A stretch of 64,000 nucleotides of DNA, from positions 124,001 to 188,000 of the forward strand of contig OZ025844.1 in NCBI GenBank assembly GCA_964019425.1. Direction: 5' to 3'. The position numbers were made by a program, and so were the translations under genes. Under the pieces are notes generated by a model, which ran no database searches, had not been told where the DNA came from, and saw only the letters and a program-made list of their open reading frames with translations. The stretch comes from Flectonema sp. DT1601. Lineage: Eukaryota > Euglenozoa > Diplonemea > Diplonemida > Diplonemidae. Shown in pieces: positions 55,272-64,000 of this stretch (within the stretch, counting starts at the first letter, position 1; each line of letters begins with the position of its first letter).

Positions 55272-55848
55272 TTTAACGGACTGATGTGGTGAGAAAGTTT
55301 TTGATTTAATTAACAAGCTAACAAACATTTGAAAATAAATTAACCACAGCCATCATCACCAAAGTGAAGTGCAGTCATTTCGTCAATTAAACTTTAGTCT
55401 TATGTCCCAAAGGTTATTTAATACAAAAATACATGCATAGCGTAGTCGAAGTCAAAGCGCTCGCAGTACAACGTATCTAAACAAGACTTAGATCAGAAGG
55501 CTACGAAGAAGTTCTTGACACGAAAATCAACTCTCTGTCAGGCCTCAACAACAAGATTATAAGAGGCTTAACCCTCTTTTGGGAGAGAGTAAAAAGAGAA
55601 AAATAACAACAATGGTTTCGTTCAGAAGACGGTTTTGAGTTCCTTATTGGAATTTTTCAATCCGCGCCTCCGAATAAAATGATTTTTTTGCAATGACAGG
55701 GTACAAATAGAATTATAACGTTTGCTGCATAAGGGAATAAAGAAGGGGGGCAGGATGCCCAAAGTACGTACGCACGATGAGGGCATTGACTCACCAGAAT
55801 AACAGAAACGCTTCATAAAGTGTTTCGATTCTAACTCTGATTTGTTTT
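55272..55848. other. Spacer between the two sulfatases
   Basis: 577 bases, not similar to the region downstream of copy 1. A plus-strand stretch at about 55482-55610 reads as 40 protein-like codons (ending LFWERVKREK, then stop), preceded by a stop and without a start. It may be a decayed coding remnant or chance. Confidence 0.4.
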
Positions 55849-57363
55849 TTATGGATAATTAGGACTGTATGTCTGTCCCTTTACACGTTGCTGTAGAACA
55901 CCATTCTTTACCCAGGAAGGTCCACGATTCTCTTCTTCAAACTGACTAACCATACGTCCCCTCCATAACTGTAACTCAGATGAGTATGATGGGTCAGTAG
56001 TAATATCAACAAGTTCGAATGGGTCAGCAGTCAAGTTAAAGAGTTGCTCATTTGGGAAGTAAGCGTTGAAAATATATTTCATATTCCCATCAGTAAGAGC
56101 ATTCCAATGGTTAGTAATATTATAACAAGTTGAGTGCTCAAGATCAATCCATTGTCTCCATGGTTTACAATGTGGACGAGATGGGTCAATAATACAGAGA
56201 AGTGATTGACCATCAACTGATGAACCGATTGGAACATTTGCGGCGTCAAGCATAGTCGGGAAGATGTCACGAAGTTCAGTTACCTTCTGCATCATTTGAG
56301 AACCACGAGGGTAGATTGATTTCATAGTAACAGGCCATCTAACTATCATTGGAATACGTGAAGTACACTCATAGGCATAAGTCTTTCTAAAGTGATAATG
56401 ATCACCCTGAGCATCACCATGATCAGCAGTCCAAACAATAAGAGTATTATCGTAATTTGATGTGTCTTTTAAAGCCTTTACGATCTCACCAACATAGAAA
56501 TCAACAAACCTAATAGACCCATAGTAAGCTCTCTTAGTCAAGGTTAGATTAACTGTCGGCATATCACCACACCAGGCATCTTTGATTTGAGGACCGCAGT
56601 TGTTCTCGTGACTGTTGATAGAATAGATTTTATCCCATCCGTCAGTAGAGATCCTCACAGGCCACAAGTCTTCTTCTTGAACTTGGTCAAGGACATCCTT
56701 TGGGGGATCATATGGAGAGTGAGGTCTGTGAAAAGAAACCTTCAAGAACCAAGGCTTTGTAGTATTAACTAAACTCCCCCTGATGAAGTTAACGGCAGCG
56801 CGACCAACATATGCAGTCGGGTGAAGAGATGAGTTGAAGACGTAAGGAGCTCCCATCCAAGAGTTCATATCGAGAGTAGGCCAACCTTCTTCTGGTTTGT
56901 GTCCAGGCATCTCTCTCTCAAACCATTGATGGTAATTATCGGGTTCGGCGACCATTCCATCGTAAAGATCAGTTGTTTGATAGCCGTGAGGAACTCCCTC
57001 ATCTGAAGAAGTATTCCACCCAAAGTGATCCTTACCAAAAGAGTGAGTGCTGTAACCCGCATTTCCTAAGGTTCTTGGCATCTCATACGGATATCTCTTT
57101 GCTACGGACCCAGCTCCTAACATTCCATGACTCCAAGGCTTCTGACCAGTTAGTATCGCAGCCCTAGCTGGTGTACATGATGGTGTTGATGTGTAAGCTT
57201 TCAACATAATTCCATCATCAGCTAACTTATCAATATTTGGAGTCTTCTGACGAGGGTTTACTTTTCCGAATGAATCCGCACGCATTTGATCCGCCATCAT
57301 AAAGAGTAGATTATGACCTGTTGGGACTGCAGTAGCGGCCCCTAATAACATTAACATATTCAT
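55849..57363 (-). CDS. Secreted sulfatase (type I, formylglycine), copy 2
   Basis: 504 aa from ATG 57363, with the same signal peptide and intact CTPAR signature as copy 1. Most of the DNA is identical to copy 1, including silent sites. Differences concentrate in one block (about 56330-56515, matching 54240-54425) that changes some 15 residues around the WTADHGD motif (DTQVGLIV to DFYVGEIV; YPYEATAAV to YAYECTSRI). A few scattered changes lie in the N-terminal third. The C-terminus ends 12 residues earlier because the sequence diverges after the shared TYSPNYP. The block lies next to catalytic residues, so the copies may differ in substrate. Confidence 0.92.
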   Translation of the reverse strand: MNMLMLLGAATAVPTGHNLLFMMADQMRADSFGKVNPRQKTPNIDKLADDGIMLKAYTSTPSCTPARAAILTGQKPWSHGMLGAGSVAKRYPYEMPRTLGNAGYSTHSFGKDHFGWNTSSDEGVPHGYQTTDLYDGMVAEPDNYHQWFEREMPGHKPEEGWPTLDMNSWMGAPYVFNSSLHPTAYVGRAAVNFIRGSLVNTTKPWFLKVSFHRPHSPYDPPKDVLDQVQEEDLWPVRISTDGWDKIYSINSHENNCGPQIKDAWCGDMPTVNLTLTKRAYYGSIRFVDFYVGEIVKALKDTSNYDNTLIVWTADHGDAQGDHYHFRKTYAYECTSRIPMIVRWPVTMKSIYPRGSQMMQKVTELRDIFPTMLDAANVPIGSSVDGQSLLCIIDPSRPHCKPWRQWIDLEHSTCYNITNHWNALTDGNMKYIFNAYFPNEQLFNLTADPFELVDITTDPSYSSELQLWRGRMVSQFEEENRGPSWVKNGVLQQRVKGQTYSPNYP

Positions 57364-58291
57364 TTTAATGGACTGATGAGGATCACTGTTGGCATTAAGA
57401 AGGTAAACGCTACTCTTTAAATCAAACAATAAACACATTGAAACTCACACATCCTGCTATGATGGAATATCCTTCAATAGAGTAACAAAATGATACTAAC
57501 TGCGAACACATAACTAAAAGCTGTGCCTCGCTGCAGCGAATAGCCATGGCTTTCCCAACTAACTGAAATCAATTAACAATAAAAGAAAAGAATAAAAGAT
57601 AAAGAGGGAGGGGGGGAAAAAAAAAAAAAAATTAACAGTAAATACAACAAAGAAATTACTTTTTTATTTTTTTTTTTTTTGGCAAGATGCTTGCTATGTA
57701 AAATAGCTTAAGAATGATCCCCTCAGAATAACAGAGGGAACGTATCAGTGATTTCTATTGTTTTTTGGTATGAGTAATAAATGTATGACTAATACGCTAA
57801 CAATACTTACGAAAGTGTTTCCGTAGTTGGAAAGTATTCGTGAAGAAACTTATCGTCAAAACTCTATTTTTGCCTCCATATTATCCCCCAGCAGAACAGA
57901 ACTAAAAACTATCCTGAGGGCAGACGAGAGAGAGAGAAAGGGAAGAAGTAAAAAAATACAAACTAAACAAACAAACTGAAAGAAACAGACACAACTTGGG
58001 ATAAGGTGAAGACACACTTTTTCACAACGATGGAAAGAATATCAATTAGGGAAAAAAAAAGAAAAATTACAACTCAAATCATGGTATACACAAAACAATA
58101 TCATTATTGAATAAAACTGCTCTTTGACATAAAACACAGTATCTGTAATTCATTAAGCAGCTGAGTCTATTCACAGAATGAGGTATGTTGGGGCTGCTGT
58201 ATATTTCTCTTGTCACTAACGACAAGGAACGTATCAAACGGATGCGCTGATGTATTTCTTTCTTCTCTCCATAAACATTCATTAGTTGGCT
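57364..58291. other. Intergenic
   Basis: About 930 bases, AT-rich, with A- and T-runs at 57617-57631 and 57661-57680. No gene seen. Confidence 0.55.
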
Positions 58292-60944
58292 TCAATCACA
58301 AGCAATGTCTTCGTATTGAATATTATGACTAATGCTCTGGTTAAGTTCTTGAAGTGGTCCAGTTGGTACTATCGCTTCACCCTCCGCAGCGAATAGTTCA
58401 CAACATCTTTTGTAGAACCGACTTCCGTAGTGAGACGGTTCTGCAGCAGATAACCCTTCAGGGTCTTTGCGTAAAAATGTTAATTTGCATGCGCGCTCAA
58501 GTTTCTTTTGAGTGTTCCAAGGTTGGAGGATATCTATTACTCCCAAAAAGTACATCGCATCTCCAGAGTATAATTCCTTCTTTGATATATTAGAGTACAG
58601 CCCCCCTTCATCACGTCGATAGATCGGAAGCGCTTTCGGTTTTGGTGCTGAGGGAATAGTAGACGTGACATCGTTGAAAACTTTCAATTCTTCATCAGGT
58701 ACGCTCAATAAAGAGTTACTTTTACCAACATTATTCTTTGGTGGTCGAAGCTTTGGAGGTTGGTATGCTTGCATTCGAGACAACCTTCTGTAGACAGGTG
58801 ACTGAGGAGACTCAGGAGGGGCAGTGATATCGAGAGTTAAATCTTTTCTAGGCATTCTTAGCTCTTCAAAAGGAGCCTTATGAATACCAATTAATAAACT
58901 ATAATCCATTATGTTATGACGGGTAAAGAAATCAACATCTCTCTCAACTTGTTCTAATAGTTGTGATCTGACATCTGGATGAATGTGAATTTTCTTTACA
59001 CCAGATATATCAAGATCTTTTAGTACGTGACTCTGTTGGCTTTCTCCTCCAGTCCCACTACTGCCAGCAGCGTTATTCTTTAAAAGGACTAAGAACGCTG
59101 CTGTGCGGGAATGGACTGGGGAGTCATCACCAGAATCCTTAACTGCCGGTCCTCTATCAACCCATGATCCTTTTATATCATAAACTTCATCAATATGTCT
59201 TTTTGTTAAAAATAAATTATCCATTACAACGAAGTGAGTTTTTTGAGCACCTCTATGCATTTTAATTGAATGTAACCCGTAGAAGCGAACTATAAGACTA
59301 TTAGGGTAATTCATCTGTTGTGAGAGGGGTGTTGTGTTTGTTAGTTTTTTTTTTTTTTTTTTTTTTTTTTCCAATTTGTTGAAAAAGATTAAGACATACC
59401 AAGTGATCATAATAATCTGTTAAAAACGACATCAACAACTGTCTTTCCATTGCAGTAATTGTTTTCACGATGAATTCTTTTCCAGCAGTAAAATAGAAAA
59501 AAGATCCACTCCTGCCTCCATCAGTAAACTTCTCCATCATAACGTCGTCAAAGTCTAGTTATGTTTAGTAGTTTTTTTTTTTTTTCACGTAAGAATAATG
59601 ATAAGAAATACAACAATTCAGCCTAATAAATAAATACATACTTTCGTAACTAAATATAGAGCGATAGACGTCAGCATTGAGTCCCATAGACCCTCTGATT
59701 GAATGAAAACAGAGTGGAGCATAGTCATAAAAAGTAAAATAAATATCAGAATCTCGACGCTCAATCTGCCTTACAACTTGCTGTTTAAAATCCACCGGTC
59801 TGATTTTGTAAGATGATGGAAGAGAAGCGAGTGTTTCTACTGTCATTGAAGTCATGGCTTCGATTCCCTGTTGACACGCAATCATAACATCACGTCGTAA
59901 TGCCCATTTTAACGGAATCGAATCTTGGCATTGCTCAGGGACGTCTAAAAGGGTGTTGTCGCCTAATTCTACTTCTGTCTGATTCCCATCTCGCATTTTA
60001 ACTAATCGAAGAGTGATTACCCAAACGGCAAGTGATACTAAACCTCGAGAGGCTACAACAAAGGTCATTGCCACCACCTTTAATTCTCCGAACCAAACAA
60101 CTCCAGTGAATGCCCAATAAATTCCAATCAGTAGAACGTACCACCTTCCTTGTTTTATAATTATAGTTCGCATCTTGTGGGATGCAGGAATCGATAACCT
60201 GGCGTTCAGCTGAACGTATACTAAGACACAAACACTGAACATTGTTCCCACAAGTACCGGGATGTGAAATAAGAATAAAACTGTGATGTCATCTACAGCC
60301 CAGCAGAAATCGAATGTTGTCAAACCAATATGTTCTGCTGATAATAATATTACACATCCGAGTATAGAGAATATCCACATTATTGAGTGATAGAATCTTC
60401 TGTTCACTCGAGCATCTGTAAAAGGATTGTGAACAGCTGATAGCAATTCCATACTAAAACAGATCCACCAAACCATTGAAGCAGAATAGAAAAATTGAAT
60501 TAAGATCGCTTGAACTTTACACATCGAGTTTAAATGATGATTTTTAACAAACGATGGGATGATATGAGCTAAGGCAGCTCCCATATCACAGAGAGTTCGA
60601 TTTCTTAGAAGGTCAGCAGGAGGAAGTCTTTGAAGTTTATCAGCTCGGTGATACGAGACTTCCATAGCCAAACATGCCAATAGAGAAACAATCCCTCCAA
60701 CCATGTACCAATGAGTAGCACGTTCAATGTCACGTTCGGCGTTTTCAGTACAGCATTTGCAGTAACCTTCTGTTCCGTTTATTGTTGAATTGTATCCAAG
60801 GCAGGTATTTATTACTTTAGTAAGACAGCCATCTTCTATCTTTGCAGTTGTACAGCAGTCGTATCCATCAACACATTTAACGACCCACTCATCGGCATTC
60901 ACCTCAACGAGAATTATTACTATCAGAAAGAAAATTAACTTCAT
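58292..60944 (-). CDS. GPCR-PIP kinase (seven-helix receptor fused to phosphatidylinositol phosphate kinase)
   Basis: 826 aa from exons 59642-60944, 59400-59554 and 58292-59314 (phases 1 and 0). A signal peptide (1-17) is followed by a Cys-rich extracellular segment with N-glycosylation sites and seven hydrophobic helices between about 75 and 325, with a PPADLLRNRTLCDMG element after helix 1. The cytosolic part is a PIP kinase: GGRSGSFFYFT with the lysine in FIVKTI, YDIKGSW (the family's D-x-KGS), NIMDYSLLIGIH, and GVIDILQPW followed by a KKLE-type segment. Such GPCR-PIPKs are known from oomycetes and Dictyostelium (RpkA) and link an external signal directly to phosphoinositide synthesis. All main kinase motifs are intact, so an active enzyme is expected. 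Ligand unknown. Confidence 0.93.
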
Positions 60945-61853
60945 CTGGTGCGATTTATCATTTCAATGAGGTATTTAGTCATTGCCCTGAGATTGTTGCA
61001 GTGACTATGTAAAGAGGGAGGGGGGGAAGTTTAATGGTTATTTTGTTTGTGTTAATTTTAAATTTAAATAATCGTTCTCTCTGTTGTATTACCAAAAGCT
61101 GTTATTTTTAAATATAAGTATTTTTAATTTTTTTTTTTTTTTTTTTTTTACTGCATGACTATTATTAGTAAAAACACATCCTGGTTTGTTACCCGCGGGG
61201 GTTACGAGAACATCGAGAGGAATAAAATTGAAAAATGCAATAGCTCGGGACAGTTGGTTGCTAATCCCTTGTTTTGCTTTCCTTTTTTTTTTTTTTTTTT
61301 AGTTTTTTTTCAGATAAAGTCTCTTTTTCTTTATCCAATTTTTTTTTCTTTTTTTTTTTTTTTTTCCCCCCCCCCTTCCTCCATGGGTGGCTTTTCCCCC
61401 CAGAAGCAGAATACACATTGGCTAGGTAAAAATTTGTAGTTTCTCAGCTCTACTATTTTTGCATTCTTCCTCACCCTCATTAAAAAAAACAAAAACCGAT
61501 GCCTTATCAGCGTAGGAGAGAATCCATTGCAGAAAAAACTAAGAAATTCAGCACAAGTTTCCCTTCCGAGGATAGAGAGAACAAGTCAGTATTTGTTGTT
61601 TTTCCGTACATTTATTTTTTCACAAAACATTGGCAACATAATCAAAACATTCGGGGGAAAAAAAATGGGAATATGGGAGAAAAGAATTATTTGGCACAAG
61701 GAATACTTATAAAACAATTAACTATTTTGTTAGACAAGTTTAATCAAAAACAGCTAATTAATGTTTTTTTTTTTTTTTGTTTTTTTTTCTTTTTTTGAGA
61801 ACAATCTCACTCATCTTCCGGTGGATAGAATCGGTGTGGGTAAGATTTTAAAA
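60945..61853. other. Intergenic
   Basis: About 900 bases between ATG8 and the GPCR-PIPK start, with T-runs (61130-61149, 61283-61301, 61349-61366) and a C-run. No gene recognised. Confidence 0.55.
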
Positions 61854-62313
61854 CTATTCTTCTGGGAGGGCGATCACTCCTTCAAGACCACCAAAGCTAC
61901 TTTCACCACTGTACTTTATATACAAGAACCCATCATCATCTTTTGAATCTTGATATAACTGTTGAAGTAGTGCCGCTGTTTTGTTATTGACTTATTACAA
62001 AGTCTCAAATACCAGTAAAAGTTGTTAAAGTAAACATACCAGTTGGCGGAAGCATTCCGTTAATAAACAAAAACAACGCCTGCTCTGGCGCCAGCTTAAT
62101 TCTCTTTCTAACGACGTAAATAAACTGACCAGCATTCAAGTCCATTGGTACAAGGTATTTTGTTTTGTCGATATCTGGTACATCTGACTGACTGTGTCTT
62201 TCACAGATGACAGGAATACGGTCTTGGTATTTGCTCAGAATTCTTGCTGACTCCTTCTTTCTTTCCTCGAGTGGCTTGTCTTTGTACTTAAAGGATTGAC
62301 GACCTCCTCCCAT
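61854..62313 (-). CDS. ATG8: ATG8 autophagy ubiquitin-like protein
   Basis: Exons 62040-62313 and 61854-61975, phase 1 junction, 131 aa. Start at ATG 62313 ([11 protein letters not shown]); the frame opens further upstream but only through an A-run. ATG8 is conjugated to phosphatidylethanolamine on autophagosome membranes. Recognisable features are the N-terminal helices, [61 protein letters not shown]. The Phe119-Gly120 pair marks the ATG4 cleavage site, leaving an 11-residue propeptide ([11 protein letters not shown]). All residues needed for conjugation appear present. Confidence 0.96.
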
Positions 62314-64000
62314 ATTTGTAGTTCTTTTTTTTTTTTTTTTCCTATAAACTGAAGGAATAACATAAAACACAGAAATGTATAGCCACCAATCAGATCATGT
62401 ACTAAAAAATAGATATTTTATATCATTAATTTTAGTACAGAAAAGTGAGAATACAAAACAGCTGAATGCATAGTTAGTAAGTTAGCAAAATAAGACTACG
62501 AGAGGTCTGGGCTACCCATTGTAGTTTATAGCGGTTATCTAAAACATTACAATCGTACTGTGCTTACCGAAAAGCTTTAGAAATGTACTACAAAAAACTG
62601 GACAGCACATAGCCATATCACTCAGCAAGAAATGAAAACCAAAAGGATCAGGTAAGATGACAGTCAGTTTATGGGTCATAACTGCGTCGGACCAAAAAAA
62701 AATACAAAGATCCAATGAAGAAAAGCTTAGAAGAGGAGATAAAAATACTCCTTTTCACAAAGCTAGAAAATACCAGAAGACGGGAAAGGATCTTCAGGTT
62801 GTTAAAATATTAGTTTGCTACGAAATAGTGCACTAAATCGAGATCTAAAATATTGATAGGTGTTATTTATTTATTTATCACAGCCGGGGGTAGACAAGCT
62901 CCTGGAGAAGCTCGCAGATAGTGATGGCTTATCAGAAATAAAATAAATAACAAAAACGAATTATATTACATCAAATTTGATTTCAGATAAAAAAATTTAA
63001 AAAAAAAAAAAAAAAAATTCTTCGGAGCCCTCTTCAGCGAAGACAGTAAGGATACTGAAGTGTCAGGCCAAATATTAGTTCACAACAAAGTCCGCACAAA
63101 GTAAAAAAAAAAAACTCTCTTCGGACCATCAGCTCTTCAGCGAAGATACTAAGGGGGATACTGAAGTGTCAAAGTCATTAGTAGAGAAGCGATCACGGAG
63201 AAGGGTCGACTACCAGGTGTCCACCTTGCTAGATTTGAACCAACGGGTTGAGGAGGAGTGCAATAGGAGGAGGAGTGTAATTAAAAAAAAAATTTAAAAA
63301 AAAAACTCTTTTTTCTTTTTTATCAAACATTTTCTTCATGAAATAAGCGTCAATTGCCGTACCACGAACAAGAAAATATAAAGACAAAAAAGACATTCAC
63401 TTGCATAGGGCTTGGCGCTGCTAGTCGGTTATTATTATAAAAAAGTGCACCAAATTAAAATATAAAATAAAAAAAAGAAAAGTCATAAAAAGCACATTGT
63501 TCTGCTGTTCCATAATACACTGTGGAATACGTAGTTTCAGGCCTTAATCTTATACTTGTTCCTCTAAGGCCTTCATCAGTAAGTTCTAAGGGACTTCATT
63601 CCTGTTGGTCTATTTCAAAAGAACTGATTTCCTAATGCCCATCGGAGATCGCCCGGGACTATCAGATTCTTGATTTTGATCAACAGAGTTCTATCGGAGC
63701 TGAAGTCATCAGTGTTGGAGTGAGGAGCAGAATTCCTTCGTTCAAGGATACCATTGTACGAAAAGATTAGCTAGTTGGTTAGTTATTTATATAATCCAAC
63801 GTTACTGTATATTATGAGTGCTCTAGGAGGGTAACTCACAGTAACAGAGGACTCAATCCGTAGCCATATCCGAAGACTCAGCATGGATTGTTGAAGTAGC
63901 ATCGACTGAAAGATTAATGAATTCCAATCTCCAGCCTCCCCTAGCTTATTAAACTATCGAACTAAAGAGAAAAAAAAGAAAGGGGGAAAAAAAAAAATTA
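62314..64000. other. Gene-free end region with short repeats
   Basis: No gene supported. It includes a two-copy direct repeat (63030-63171), (TTTA)-like repeats near 62863-62876, and minus-strand open stretches without starts near 63775-63940 (about 56 codons) and 63617-63760 (about 46 codons) that could be exon fragments of a gene or mobile element extending beyond the window. A box-B-like GGTTCAAATCT on the minus strand near 63240 does not fold into a complete tRNA. Confidence 0.45.
63030..63171. repeat. Two-copy direct repeat
   Basis: CTCTTCAGCGAAGA followed by a variable few bases and GATACTGAAGTGTCA occurs at 63030-63065 and again at 63133-63171, about 100 bases apart. Each copy is preceded by a CTTCGGA segment. 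Noncoding; origin unknown. Confidence 0.7.

Noticed and set aside
63180-63330. tRNA-like box B (GGTTCAAATCT) on the minus strand
   Set aside because: A plausible T-arm can be drawn, but there is no matching acceptor stem or box A at the right distance, so no complete tRNA cloverleaf.

Overview
The window looks like nuclear DNA of a free-living unicellular eukaryote. It is AT-rich, packed with poly(A)/poly(T) runs, and carries spliceosomal GT-AG introns, standard stop codons, beta-tubulin, eukaryotic-type PheRS beta, ATG8, a soluble-type adenylyl cyclase and a GPCR-PIP kinase. I cannot name the lineage. Every supported gene (22, counting one small candidate) reads from the minus strand. I rebuilt 18 introns by hand in nine genes, plus one doubtful intron in the small candidate; for the nine, exon phases add up to whole codons. 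Donors are mostly GTATGT or GTGTGT. Acceptors are mostly A/C-rich (for example AACAAACAG) instead of following a pyrimidine tract.

Layout. 0-13 kb: a CCCH zinc-finger protein, an unrecognised 579-aa protein, beta-tubulin, a small candidate gene, a protein kinase spliced into a CAP-Gly domain, and a coiled-coil protein. 13.8-25.3 kb: a membrane-anchored histidine phosphatase; two neighbouring genes built from a repeated ~50-residue module resembling the first part of the HECT N-lobe (one starts with a dCTPase/MazG-like domain, the other ends in a SAM-like domain); and an OTU-type protease with a predicted lipid anchor. 26.4-30.5 kb: acyl-CoA dehydrogenase with a peroxisomal-type C-terminus, and PheRS beta. 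30.5-38.7 kb: an 8 kb gene-poor stretch of homopolymers and simple repeats. 38.7-47.4 kb: a four-exon sAC-type cyclase, a HAD-fold protein and a large coiled-coil protein. 48-57.4 kb: mostly secreted or membrane proteins: a second histidine phosphatase, a secreted glycosyltransferase-like protein, a zinc-finger protein and two nearly identical sulfatases. 58-62.4 kb: a seven-helix receptor fused to a PIP kinase, then ATG8. The last 1.5 kb holds short repeats and no clear gene.

Themes. Surface hydrolases (two phosphatases, two sulfatases) suggest scavenging of phosphate and sulfate esters or wall remodelling. Signalling genes (GPCR-PIPK, sAC, kinase-CAP-Gly) suggest lipid, cAMP and microtubule-linked signalling. 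These links are inferred from domain content only. Recent duplication is visible in the phosphatase and sulfatase pairs. A short inverted-repeat element occurs in a ~140 bp and a ~528 bp form.
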